Origin: JBJELF01 sp051879015
GTDB taxonomy: Bacteria > Bacillota > Clostridia > Lachnospirales > Lachnospiraceae
Direction of reading: 5' to 3'
DNA: 32,033 nt
Assembly: GCA_051879015.1 (NCBI GenBank)
Contig: JBJELF010000014.1
Coordinates: forward strand, 1 to 32,033
Position numbers and translations under genes: made by a program. Of the stretch, positions 1 through 8,313 are shown one piece after another (position 1 is the stretch's first letter; each line of letters opens with the position of its first letter). The notes under the pieces were generated by a model that was given only the letters and a program-made list of their open reading frames with translations, was not told the DNA's origin and made no database searches.

Positions 1-64
1 ATCTATGTTTATATACATATTTCTATGTTTTTGATTACTTAACAATTAGTCCTTTATAAAATCT

Positions 65-1105
65 TTATACATAAATAAATTGATGTCCTGCTGCCTTGGT
101 CAGACGATTCATGATGGCAAAGCCAAGTCCCTCCGAGGAAAAAATTTCAGAATAAATAATTTCGATATCAGTATCATCAAATTCGCGCAGAACGCGGAAC
201 ATATTTTGGGCAATGGAATCCATGTCTTTTCGGCTGCCCATAGATAAAATTTTGTCTGCGCAGTATAAAGAGATGGTCTCGTCAGTACAAATGATGCCCA
301 CTTTATGTCCAAGTTTTCTCTCTTTTTCAGTTAGCTGATTGATGGATGCCACGATATTAGTCCGTTCTCCCGACACTAAGATGAGAGTAGCCTTGGGAGC
401 ATAGTGGCGGTAGTTCATACCAGGAGCTTTCGGGCGTACACCAGCACTGACTTGACGAGTGACTGCCGCATCTACTTTGATTTCATGTCCAAGGGCATGT
501 TCCAACATTTCCTTTGTGATGAAGCCAGGACGCAAAAGCGTGGGTTCTTCTTCTGACATATCAATAATCGTGGATTCCAGTCCGATATGGCATTCGCCGC
601 CGTCTAAAATCATCTCAATTTTTCCATCCATATCTTCTAGTACATGGTGGGCATTTGTAGGACTTGGGCGACCGGAGGTGTTGGCGCTGGGAGCTGCAAT
701 CGGCACACCGGCTGCTTCAATCATAGCAAGGGCAATTGGATTGTCAGGGCAGCGCAGAGCAACTGTATTGAGTCCTCCTGTTGTCTCTTGAGGTACGAGC
801 TTGCTTTTGGGTAAAATAATGGTCAGCGGTCCTGGCCAAAAAATTTTCATTAAGCGTTTTGCTTCGTCACTTATCTGAGTGACAAGAGGAGTTACTTGGT
901 CTATATTTGCCACATGGGCAATCAAAGGATTGTCACTGGGACGCCCCTTAGCTTGGTAAATTTTTTGGGAAGCCGATGAATCGAGGGCGTTGCCTCCAAG
1001 TCCATAGACAGTCTCAGTGGGGAAAGCCACTAAACCGCCATTTTTTAAGATGGCACCCGCTTGTTGAATTGCGTCGGCAGTTGCTTGAGTATAAATTGTT
1101 TTCAT
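65..1105 (-). CDS. tsaC: L-threonylcarbamoyladenylate synthase (Sua5/YwlC/TsaC)
   Basis: The product makes threonylcarbamoyl-AMP from threonine, bicarbonate and ATP, the first step of the t6A37 modification of ANN-decoding tRNAs in the cytoplasm. The N-terminal YrdC domain is clear: FPTETVYGLG, then KGRPSDNPLIAHV, then a PSAN(T)SGRPSPT stretch. The extra C-terminal third (after a PGMNYRHYAPKA linker) marks the long Sua5 form rather than the short TsaC form. I start it at the ATG at 1105 (MKTIYTQ..., 346 aa). An upstream in-frame TTG at 1150 has no ribosome binding site and adds 15 unconserved residues. A weak AAAGGA lies about 19 bases before the ATG, so the start is not certain. It is a single gene, divergent from hppA. 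Confidence 0.93.
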   Translation of the reverse strand: MKTIYTQATADAIQQAGAILKNGGLVAFPTETVYGLGGNALDSSASQKIYQAKGRPSDNPLIAHVANIDQVTPLVTQISDEAKRLMKIFWPGPLTIILPKSKLVPQETTGGLNTVALRCPDNPIALAMIEAAGVPIAAPSANTSGRPSPTNAHHVLEDMDGKIEMILDGGECHIGLESTIIDMSEEEPTLLRPGFITKEMLEHALGHEIKVDAAVTRQVSAGVRPKAPGMNYRHYAPKATLILVSGERTNIVASINQLTEKERKLGHKVGIICTDETISLYCADKILSMGSRKDMDSIAQNMFRVLREFDDTDIEIIYSEIFSSEGLGFAIMNRLTKAAGHQFIYV

Positions 1106-1172
1106 GTTATAACAGCTTGCAATTCCTTTCACATTTGATGATGCCTGCAAAGCAGGTATGTTAGTTTAAGAT

Positions 1173-1181
1173 ATTATATCA
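1173..1181 (-). promoter_or_regulatory. Extended -10 promoter for tsaC
   Basis: On the minus strand this reads TGATATAAT, a perfect extended -10 (TGnTATAAT), about 70 bases before the chosen tsaC start. No good -35 is visible 17 bases upstream, which an extended -10 does not need. The rest of 1106-1345 shows no gene and no RNA that I can recognise. Confidence 0.5.
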
Positions 1182-1345
1182 TGGAAATCAGGAAAATGCA
1201 TCCTCTTTTGACCAAAAATTATAACAGTTGAGTGATTTTGTCTTTGTCTCTTTGAACTGCCTGAGCGGCATGGAGGATAAACAGAGAAAAAATTTAATTA
1301 AAATTTCAGATAGTGAAAAAAGCATTTTATTTTAAGTGCAAACAC

Positions 1346-1375
1346 TTGACTTTATAGGGCGGACGGTGCTATTAT
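1346..1375 (+). promoter_or_regulatory. Sigma-A-type promoter of hppA
   Basis: TTGACT (1346-1351), an 18-base spacer and TATTAT (1370-1375) lie about 57 bases before hppA. An overlapping TATGAT at 1373-1378 could be an alternative -10. A good ribosome binding site (AAGGAAGGAG) precedes the ATG. Confidence 0.55.
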
Positions 1376-1432
1376 GATACGGTTAAGAATATCTTATAGA
1401 TATTTATAATTTTAAGGAAGGAGTAACAACAA

Positions 1433-3421
1433 ATGGAGAATTTAATCTATTTGGCACCTGTTTTGGGTGTAGTAGCATTGGTATTTGCCGCTTATCTTGC
1501 AAAGAAGGTTTCCAATGCGGAAAATGGCAATGAGAAGATGCAGGAAATCGCCTTGGCGATTCATGAAGGTGCGCAGGCTTTTTTGATGTCTGAGTACAAG
1601 ATTTTGATTATCTTTGTCATTGTGCTGTTCTTTGTCATTGGAATCGGAGTAGGAAACTGGATTACTGCCGTTTGTTTCTTAGTCGGAGCGGCTTTCTCTA
1701 CTGCAGCTGGTTATGTGGGAATGACTGTGGCAACTAAGGCAAATGTCAGAACTGCTAATGCGGCGAGAAAGAGTGGCATGCAGCAGGCATTGTCGGTAGC
1801 TTTCTCTGGCGGAGCCGTTATGGGTATGTGCGTAGTCGGTCTGGGTCTGTTTGGCGTCAGCATCATTTACATAATCACAAAGAACGTAAATGTATTGACT
1901 GGTTTTTCCTTGGGAGCATCCTCCATCGCTTTGTTTGCCCGTGTAGGCGGTGGTATTTATACCAAGGCGGCCGATGTAGGAGCTGATTTGGTGGGAAAGG
2001 TGGAAGCTGGTATTCCTGAAGATGACCCAAGAAATCCTGCAGTCATTGCAGATAATGTCGGTGATAATGTCGGTGATGTAGCTGGTATGGGAGCTGACTT
2101 GTTTGAATCCTATGTAGGTTCTTTGATTTCTGCGTTAACCTTAGGTGTTTTATTAGAGGGAAAGAGCATAGAGGGTGCTTTATATCCGCTGGTATTGGCA
2201 GCTGCTGGTATTGCTGCATCTGTGATTGGTACTTTTTTTGTAAAGGGCAAAGATGGAAGCGATCCACATAAGGCCATGAAGCTTGGCACTAATATTGCCA
2301 ACATCATTGTAGTAGTAGTAGCTGTTGTTATGAGCTATGTACTATTGGGGTCTTTCAGCTACAGCATTGCGATTATCGCAGGTTTGGTTGTAGGTATTTT
2401 GATTGGAAGCGTAACAGAGTTTTATACCTCTGACAATTACGGTTCGGTTAAGAAGATTGCAGAGCAGTCTGAGACAGGTGCAGCGACTAACATTATTTCT
2501 GGTCTGGCTGTTGGTATGAATTCTACTGCAATTCCGATTCTGTTGATTGCTGTTGGCATTTTCTTGGCTTTTCATTTTGCTGGTTTATATGGTATCGCTC
2601 TGGCAGCAGTTGGTATGCTGGCGACTACAGGAAGTACGATTGCGGTGGATGCTTATGGTCCTATTGCTGATAACGCAGGCGGTATCGCTGAGATGTCTGG
2701 TTTGGATGAGTCAGTCCGTGAAATTACCGATAAACTAGATTCAGTAGGAAATACGACTGCTGCGATTGGCAAAGGTTTTGCTATCGGCTCTGCAGCATTA
2801 ACTGCATTGTCTTTGTTTGTATCTTATGCTCAGGCAGTTCAGCTGGAATCTATCAATGTTTTGGATCCAATGGTTGTTATCGGTCTGTTTATCGGTGGTA
2901 TGCTGCCGTTCTTGTTTTCTGCTATTACTATGGAGTCGGTATCAAAGGCTGCCTATAAGATGATCGAAGAAGTGAGAAGACAGTTCAGAGAGGATAAGGG
3001 AATTTTAGCTGGTACCAGTAAACCGGATTATAAGACCTGTGTTGCTATTTCAACTCAGGCAGCACTGAAGGAGATGATTATCCCAGGTGTATTGGCAGTA
3101 GTTTCTCCGCTGGCGATGGGTATTATTTTTGGACCAGCAGCTTTGGGCGGTATGCTGGCAGGTTCACTGGTAACTGGCGTCCTGATGGCTATTTTCATGT
3201 CAAATGCAGGTGGTGCATGGGATAACGCAAAGAAGTATATTGAGAGTGGAAATCATGGCGGCAAGGGCAGCGAGCCTCACAAGGCAGCAGTTGTAGGTGA
3301 TACGGTAGGTGATCCATTTAAGGATACCTCTGGTCCATCTATTAATATCTTGATTAAGCTGATGACCATTGTATCCTTGGTATTTGCTCCGCTGTTTTTG
3401 GCAATTGGAGGGTTATTATAA
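1433..3421 (+). CDS. hppA: Membrane-bound ion-translocating pyrophosphatase, K+-dependent type
   Basis: An integral membrane pump that hydrolyses cytoplasmic pyrophosphate and exports Na+ and/or H+. At 662 aa it has the usual family length and about 16 hydrophobic segments. The signature catalytic loop is intact: GGGIYTKAADVGADLVGKVE at about 172-191, DNVGDNVGDVAGMGADLFES at about 207-226, and a third acidic motif near the C-terminus (GGAWDNAKKYIE ... GDTVGDPFKDTSGPS). GNTTAAIGKG at 439-448 has Ala where K+-independent enzymes carry Lys, so I infer the K+-dependent class. Members of that class in anaerobic Firmicutes are often Na+ pumps, but ion choice cannot be settled here. It has its own promoter and no clear terminator behind it. 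Confidence 0.97.
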   Translation: MENLIYLAPVLGVVALVFAAYLAKKVSNAENGNEKMQEIALAIHEGAQAFLMSEYKILIIFVIVLFFVIGIGVGNWITAVCFLVGAAFSTAAGYVGMTVATKANVRTANAARKSGMQQALSVAFSGGAVMGMCVVGLGLFGVSIIYIITKNVNVLTGFSLGASSIALFARVGGGIYTKAADVGADLVGKVEAGIPEDDPRNPAVIADNVGDNVGDVAGMGADLFESYVGSLISALTLGVLLEGKSIEGALYPLVLAAAGIAASVIGTFFVKGKDGSDPHKAMKLGTNIANIIVVVVAVVMSYVLLGSFSYSIAIIAGLVVGILIGSVTEFYTSDNYGSVKKIAEQSETGAATNIISGLAVGMNSTAIPILLIAVGIFLAFHFAGLYGIALAAVGMLATTGSTIAVDAYGPIADNAGGIAEMSGLDESVREITDKLDSVGNTTAAIGKGFAIGSAALTALSLFVSYAQAVQLESINVLDPMVVIGLFIGGMLPFLFSAITMESVSKAAYKMIEEVRRQFREDKGILAGTSKPDYKTCVAISTQAALKEMIIPGVLAVVSPLAMGIIFGPAALGGMLAGSLVTGVLMAIFMSNAGGAWDNAKKYIESGNHGGKGSEPHKAAVVGDTVGDPFKDTSGPSINILIKLMTIVSLVFAPLFLAIGGLL

Positions 3422-3451
3422 TTAACGCAGTGGGCGGAGGGTACAACGGTA

Positions 3452-3479
3452 ACGAAAAAATCGTGAAGTGCATATATTA
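3452..3479 (+). promoter_or_regulatory. Possible sigma-K-like (mother-cell) promoter
   Basis: AC at 3452-3453, 17 bases, then CATATATTA at 3471-3479 fits the sigma-K pattern (AC, 16-17 bases, CATAnnnTA) and lies 30 bases before the 3510 gene. The overlapping TATAAT at 3478-3483 lacks a sigma-A -35 at the right distance. AT-rich sequence can match by chance. Confidence 0.3.
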
Positions 3480-3509
3480 TAATTGACTCTTGCAAAGGGG
3501 TAGTCTTGT

Positions 3510-4154
3510 ATGGATTATCGAAATTATCGTGGGATAGATTCCAGATATGGTATTTTGAGAAGTACGCAGGATGTTATGCCAATGGAACCGACTGATTGGA
3601 TGGGAATGCCAATTCCAGTTTTAGATAGAGCGGGCAATGTGAGAAGCAATTATAGCTATAGCAGAGAGCCATATAGGTATTATCAGAATGGAATGTATTG
3701 TCCTGATTGGATGGATAGAAATCTTAATAGGTTGAATAATGATTTGGATGACAATCAGGAAGTTGAGTATTGGCTCAGTATGTATCCCGAGCGCATGAAA
3801 AAAATTCAAGCTTATGTGGAGGAAGCATTGGAGGAGGAAGACTACAGTGGAAGTTTTATCTATGACGAGTACCCAGATAAAGAGCGTGTCTATCGGATGG
3901 CAGAAGGAATCTATAATAAGATGATGAAGGAAGATGAGTGGCAGGAAACATCAACAAATTCTCTGTTTGAGACAGGGATGACGTCTCAGCAAGGTTCAGG
4001 ACCTATGCGTCCACCCAGGCCGCCTCGTCCGCCAAGACCAAATCCGCAGCCCCCAGCTCCTCCACAAAATAATTGGCTGAAAGATGCCATTTCGGTGTTG
4101 TTGTTCCATGAATTACATCGCCGTCGCTGCCGTCATCGCGGCTGTAGAAGATAA
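3510..4154 (+). CDS. Unknown Tyr- and Pro-rich protein with Arg/Cys-rich C-terminus, possibly spore-surface related
   Basis: I do not recognise a named family. The 214-aa product has no signal peptide. It has three parts: a Tyr/Asp/Met-rich N-terminus (1-70) with repeated YRNYRG/YSYSREPYRYY-like patches; an acidic helical middle (about 80-145, EYWLSMYPERMKKIQAYVEE then YDEYPDKERVYRMAEGIYNKM); and a tail with RPPRPPRPPRPNPQPPAPP ending in HELHRRRCRHRGCRR. The middle and the basic Cys/Arg tail resemble, from memory, short clostridial hypothetical proteins sometimes linked to spore coats. The upstream sigma-K-like sequence fits that idea. The start is supported by AAAGGGG about 10 bases upstream. 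It stands alone, followed by a terminator. Confidence 0.75.
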   Translation: MDYRNYRGIDSRYGILRSTQDVMPMEPTDWMGMPIPVLDRAGNVRSNYSYSREPYRYYQNGMYCPDWMDRNLNRLNNDLDDNQEVEYWLSMYPERMKKIQAYVEEALEEEDYSGSFIYDEYPDKERVYRMAEGIYNKMMKEDEWQETSTNSLFETGMTSQQGSGPMRPPRPPRPPRPNPQPPAPPQNNWLKDAISVLLFHELHRRRCRHRGCRR

Positions 4155-4156
4155 GA

Positions 4157-4199
4157 AGAAAGGTATGGATGAAAAATCCATACCTTTCTTTGATTTTAT
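4157..4199 (+). terminator. Rho-independent terminator after the 3510 gene
   Basis: A perfect 14-bp stem, AGAAAGGTATGGAT (4157-4170) with ATCCATACCTTTCT (4176-4189), has a GAAAA loop and is followed by TTGATTTT. It starts two bases after the stop codon. Confidence 0.8.
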
Positions 4200-4350
4200 G
4201 GTTGTGCTTTTCTATATTTTTGATAAAATGATATCAGGCTCGAAAAGTCATACGTTTATGCTTCCCGTAGAAGGAGTCAGTTGCTGAAAAGTTACAAATG
4301 AAAGAAATAATCAACAAGTGCGAATAAATTTAAAAGACATTGGAGGGTTA

Positions 4351-4400
4351 TGTCAATTACCCACCTCCTAATACCAAAAGGGCATAGGCGGAAGTGGGTT
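4351..4400 (-). repeat. Structured repeat, copy A (IS200/IS605-type end-like)
   Basis: On the minus strand this runs AACCCAC...CGCCTATGCCC...GGTATTAGG...GGTGGGTAATTGACA. It matches the copy at 29392-29445 at about 85% over about 50 bases. The ends pair (ACCCAC with GTGGGT), enclosing an inner stem. Adjoining bases form an alternative hairpin, AGGCGGAA/TTCCGCCT, at about 4386-4407. It lies 31 bases before the start of the 4432 gene and would be in its 5' UTR. No transposase is nearby. The rest of 4200-4350 is AT-rich and shows nothing else. Confidence 0.6.
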
Positions 4401-4431
4401 TCCGCCTACAAAAAACGAAAGGAGTTTATTT

Positions 4432-6903
4432 ATGAAAAAATTAATAAAATTTATTTTTGTCATAGCTGTGATTATCATTTTGGGAGCAGGAGGAGTGCTG
4501 TACGGTTTAGATTATCTGAACCTAGATTTAGCAGAGACCAAAACACTTTATGTTAATGAAGCAGAATATAGTTTGCCTCAGCTTCGTCTTTCTGTGGAAG
4601 GACAACAATTAAATTATTTAGCAGGATACAGTAAAAAAATGACTGCCAGTAATCTGAGACAATCCATCGTGCCGTTGTCGGGTAAACGTCAGATGACTGT
4701 CTGGGTAAAGGATAATGTCAATAAAATTCAAAAAATTGCCTGGCGTGTATACGATCTCAATCAGACACAATTATTGGAGGAAGAGGAAGCGGTTGATTGG
4801 GAGGAGGGAGCAAAGGAAGGAGAGGTGACCATTCAATATTCTCCGTTGGTGCTGCAGGGAGAAGAATATAATGTGGAATTAATTCTGACTTTGGAAAATG
4901 GAAGGGAGGTATACTATTATACGCGTATTCTTCTGGAGAATACAGAAGTATGGACTCAGCTGACATTTGCAAAAAATTTTATGGAGAGTACCTTTGATAA
5001 GTCGGCGGCCGCTGATTTGATTGTGCCTTATATGCAGGCAACAACAGATAGCAGTTCTGATTTGTCTCATGCAACTCTTGCCTCTCCTTTTCGTAAATTA
5101 ACGTGGAGCGATTGGGCACCTGTACAGAGTACAGAAGTAGTAGTTACTGTGACAGAGTTATATAGCAACCAAAGTACAATTCTTTTTGATTATGAAGTGA
5201 AAGCAAATGATACTGCCTATCAGGTTAGAGAGTGTTACAGTATGCGTACCTTGGATAATCAGATTTATTTAATGGATTTTCAGCGTGATATTACCGAAGA
5301 AATGGATAAGGAAAAATTGACGGCTTCCTCTAAAAAGATGAGAATGGGGGTTGGACATGAACGCTTTGACGTAGTGGTTTCTTCCGATAATCAATATGGT
5401 GCATTGCTTTCTGGAGATTATTTGTGGGCATATGACAGTAAAAAGAGTGAAATGAGTTTGATTTATGAGCTGAGTGACGACAGTGAAATTTCCTCTTCAT
5501 TAGAAGAAGCAGATATCCTGTTATCACAGGTCGATGATGAGGGAAATGTATATTTTCTTGTAGCAGGGTATATTACGAGAGGAACTCATTCAGGAGTCAC
5601 GGGAATCATTGCGTATGAGTACGAAAAATTAACTCACAGCTTGAGGGAATTATTTTATATTCAAGTGGATACCAGCGGTGAAATTTTAAATTATTTGATG
5701 GGAGAGCATTGTTATCTTCAGGGAGAGAAATATTGTTATTTTGTCTACGATAGTGATATTTATCAGGTTGATATGGAACAAAATACCATGGTCAGCATTG
5801 TACAGATTGGCTCTCAAGACTACATTAAAATGAGTAAAGATGGAAGTTTGATGGCTTGGACAGATGAACTTGATGCGGCTGTGATTCATACAATCAATTT
5901 TAAAACATGTACTATGAATGAGATTACAGCTGGTGAGGGTGAGTGTTTAAGATTAGAAAATTTTTTAGATGACGGAGTCGTTTATACAAAGTCTATTATG
6001 AAAGATAATCAGGAGCCTAAGCGACTGCAGTATGCACTGGAGATTGCTAATATTGATGGCGAAGTGTATACGCATTATGAAAAGAACGAGTCTTATATCA
6101 GCAATATACAGGTGTCGGATACAACCGTTACCTTTGATTTGTCAGAGCTAATTGGAGAGGAATTGGTATCTAGTGGTCAGGATGCAATTATTGCAAGTCA
6201 GACAGAGAGTAAGCAGAAGGAAGTGTTTCTGGTTAATGGAAGCAGTGAAAGTTATGTAGATTTATCGGCATGGTCAGGAAATAAAATTTCTTGGGAGACG
6301 ACAGAGGCACCTTTGCAGGTATCGGAAAATAATCAATTGGAAATTCAATTATTGGATAGACAAAAATTATATTATGCCTATGCTGCAGGCCGTTTATATG
6401 GAATCAGCAGTACACCCGGTGATTTAATTAACTCTGTCTATAATGTGTTAGGTATCGTTGTAGATGGAAATCAGCAGATAGTTTGGGCGAGACGCTCAAG
6501 AAGTTTGTATGTCACATTAAATGTCTCTGTCAGGATGGCAGAAGACAACAATTCATTGAAAACTTGTCTGGAAATTTTGTTGGAGCAGGGGGGATTTGAC
6601 AGCAGTGTGGTGAAAGGCAAGCTGGAGAAGCAGGAGACGCCTTATCAAATTTTACAGGAAGCCTTTGAAGAAAAGGCATTGGATGTGACAGGAGCATCTC
6701 TGGTAAGCTGTTATTATTACATGAATCTAGGAACACCAATTATCATTCAAACAGGTGCAAGGACTGCTGTTTTAGTCACTGCTTTTACAACCAGTACTGC
6801 TGTGATTTACGATCCATTGACAGGGGAGAGCCAGACAATTTCAACAGATGAGGCAGAAGCTTATGCGCAGAATAGTATAGGGATGTATACTTATCTGAAG
6901 TAA
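4432..6903 (+). CDS. Membrane-anchored extracellular protein with propeller-like middle and degenerate C39-like C-terminus
   Basis: This 823-aa protein begins with a signal anchor (MKK then about 20 hydrophobic residues, 4-25), placing the bulk outside the cell. Residues about 40-300 look like beta-rich and ligand-type domains. About 305-560 contains repeated strand patterns (SSDNQYGALLSGDYLWAYD, DDEGNVYFLVAGYI, CYFVYDSDIYQVDME) that suggest a beta-propeller. The last about 140 residues resemble a C39-type papain fold, ending LGTPIIIQTGARTAVLVTAF then VIYDPLTGES. The usual His of a GHAVVI-like strand is Thr at about 778, while the Asp of YDP (794) remains. I infer a pseudopeptidase or a peptide-binding domain. 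GAAAGGAG precedes the ATG. It is a single gene ended by a terminator, and the function is unknown. Confidence 0.85.
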   Translation: MKKLIKFIFVIAVIIILGAGGVLYGLDYLNLDLAETKTLYVNEAEYSLPQLRLSVEGQQLNYLAGYSKKMTASNLRQSIVPLSGKRQMTVWVKDNVNKIQKIAWRVYDLNQTQLLEEEEAVDWEEGAKEGEVTIQYSPLVLQGEEYNVELILTLENGREVYYYTRILLENTEVWTQLTFAKNFMESTFDKSAAADLIVPYMQATTDSSSDLSHATLASPFRKLTWSDWAPVQSTEVVVTVTELYSNQSTILFDYEVKANDTAYQVRECYSMRTLDNQIYLMDFQRDITEEMDKEKLTASSKKMRMGVGHERFDVVVSSDNQYGALLSGDYLWAYDSKKSEMSLIYELSDDSEISSSLEEADILLSQVDDEGNVYFLVAGYITRGTHSGVTGIIAYEYEKLTHSLRELFYIQVDTSGEILNYLMGEHCYLQGEKYCYFVYDSDIYQVDMEQNTMVSIVQIGSQDYIKMSKDGSLMAWTDELDAAVIHTINFKTCTMNEITAGEGECLRLENFLDDGVVYTKSIMKDNQEPKRLQYALEIANIDGEVYTHYEKNESYISNIQVSDTTVTFDLSELIGEELVSSGQDAIIASQTESKQKEVFLVNGSSESYVDLSAWSGNKISWETTEAPLQVSENNQLEIQLLDRQKLYYAYAAGRLYGISSTPGDLINSVYNVLGIVVDGNQQIVWARRSRSLYVTLNVSVRMAEDNNSLKTCLEILLEQGGFDSSVVKGKLEKQETPYQILQEAFEEKALDVTGASLVSCYYYMNLGTPIIIQTGARTAVLVTAFTTSTAVIYDPLTGESQTISTDEAEAYAQNSIGMYTYLK

Positions 6904-6963
6904 GTATTTGGCTGAAATAAGTAAATAGGATGATGTTGGAGTCAAAAGGTATTTTGCAAAAAG

Positions 6964-7003
6964 AGACTCTCGAGAAGATGAAATATCTTTTCGAGAGTCT
7001 TTT
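6964..7003. terminator. Bidirectional terminator between convergent genes
   Basis: Arms AGACTCTCGAGAAGAT (6964-6979) and ATCTTTTCGAGAGTCT (6985-7000) form a 16-bp stem with one G-T pair and a 5-base loop. A T-run follows on the plus strand (TCTTTT) and a better one on the minus strand (CTCTTTTTGC). It serves the 4432 gene and prs. Confidence 0.85.
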
Positions 7004-7008
7004 GTGAA

Positions 7009-8211
7009 TTATTCTTGTTTGGTGTTGTTTAATTCTTCCAAATGCTGACGGTGAGCAGCCAACTGACGGTTGATGCGTTCTGTTGGAATCAGCAAATCGT
7101 GTAGGGAAGCATTGTGATTTAAATAGTCAATCAGCAGTGCGATATATTTACTTAAATCTACATTGACATAATAAGGCTTGGAGAGCAATTCAGGTGTTTG
7201 ATAGACCAGATTGGTAGTCAGCATACGGTCAATAAGGCCGTCCTCATAGGCGGCATCAAATTTGGCTAATCCGTTTGTAAACAGACCAAAGGTAGCACAG
7301 AGGAATACTTTGTCAGCCTTGCGGGATTTTAGTTCTCTTGCCACATCTAACATACTGTCTCCAGAAGAAATCATATCATCCAAAATCAGTACGCTCTTGC
7401 CTTCTACATCGCTGCCAAGAAATTCATGAGCTACAATAGGATTCTTGCCATTCACAATTTTTGTGTAGTCGCGTCTCTTGTAGAACATACCCAAATCAAC
7501 ACCCAGGTAGTTTGCTAAATTCACTGCTCGGGACATTCCTCCTTCATCGGGACTGATTACCATCAGGTGGTCGCTGTCGATGGGCAGATTAGGTTCTGCA
7601 TGGAGCAGAGCTTTGATAAACTGATAAGTACAGGGGACATTTTCAAAAGTATGAAGCGGAATTGCATTCTGTACTCTTGGGTCGTGAGCATCAAAAGTAA
7701 TAATTTGGTCCACACCCATGTCAACCAATTCTTGGAGAGCCATTGCGCAGTCTAAGGATTCACGGGTGGTACGCTTGTGTTGGCGGCTTTCATATAAAAA
7801 TGGCATAATAACGGTGATGCGTTTTGCCTTACCGCTGGCTGCAGCGACAATACGCTTTACATCTTGAAAATGGTCATCTGGTGACATCTGATTGACGTAG
7901 CCGCACAGAGAGTAAGTTAGGCTGTAATTGCACACGTCTACAAGGATATACAGGTCATCACCACGGACGGATTGTTTAATGATACCCTTTGCTTCACCAG
8001 AGCCAAAACGTGGAACATCCGCTGGAATGATATAGCTATCTCGTTCGTACTCGCTGAATGCCAAAGAGTTCTTGTGCTCATGTTGACGTGCAGCACGCCA
8101 TTGCACTAGATAATCGTCGACTTGTTTGCCAAGGGAGGTACAGCTTTTGAGCGGGATAAGACCTAGTGGACCCACGGGAATTGTCTGAAGTGTCTTGTTT
8201 TCTATTGACAT
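7009..8211 (-). CDS. prs: Ribose-phosphate pyrophosphokinase, long divergent form
   Basis: It converts ribose-5-phosphate and ATP to PRPP, the precursor of nucleotides, histidine, tryptophan and NAD. The C-terminal PRPP loop is clear: VLILDDMISSGDSMLD. DAHDPRVQNAIP stands where classical enzymes have DLHSxQIQGFF, and PFLYESRQHKR where they have PYFGYARQDRK. At 400 aa it is longer than the classical form of about 315. The extra residues are at the N-terminus (about 1-60) and in the C-terminal tail (about 340-400). This matches a divergent class common in Lachnospiraceae and relatives, from memory. The start is ATG 8211, since GGAG lies 10 bases before it; an upstream ATG at 8235 overlaps that site. 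It has its own promoter. Confidence 0.88.
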   Translation of the reverse strand: MSIENKTLQTIPVGPLGLIPLKSCTSLGKQVDDYLVQWRAARQHEHKNSLAFSEYERDSYIIPADVPRFGSGEAKGIIKQSVRGDDLYILVDVCNYSLTYSLCGYVNQMSPDDHFQDVKRIVAAASGKAKRITVIMPFLYESRQHKRTTRESLDCAMALQELVDMGVDQIITFDAHDPRVQNAIPLHTFENVPCTYQFIKALLHAEPNLPIDSDHLMVISPDEGGMSRAVNLANYLGVDLGMFYKRRDYTKIVNGKNPIVAHEFLGSDVEGKSVLILDDMISSGDSMLDVARELKSRKADKVFLCATFGLFTNGLAKFDAAYEDGLIDRMLTTNLVYQTPELLSKPYYVNVDLSKYIALLIDYLNHNASLHDLLIPTERINRQLAAHRQHLEELNNTKQE

Positions 8212-8249
8212 GGTAATATCTCCTTTTTTACACATCTTTTACACTTATT

Positions 8250-8278
8250 GTTATAGGTGAAAAAGTTATTCTTGTCAA
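8250..8278 (-). promoter_or_regulatory. Sigma-A promoter of prs
   Basis: On the minus strand: a consensus TTGACA (8278-8273), a 17-base spacer and TATAAC (8255-8250). It lies about 38 bases before the prs start and separates prs from the dnaI-like gene upstream. Confidence 0.75.
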
Positions 8279-8313
8279 GTTGGTTTGCTATGATTCGGTG
8301 TTCTATCTTATAT

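Noticed and set aside
1..64. Feature in the first 64 bases
   Set aside because: AT-rich sequence downstream of the tsaC stop; no stem with a T-run and no ORF that can be supported at the edge.
4350..4556. 68-codon plus-strand ORF (MSITHLLIPKG...)
   Set aside because: It runs through repeat copy A and into the 4432 gene in another frame, ending inside it. The GGAGGG before its ATG is tempting, but the coding sequence is mostly repeat and overlap.
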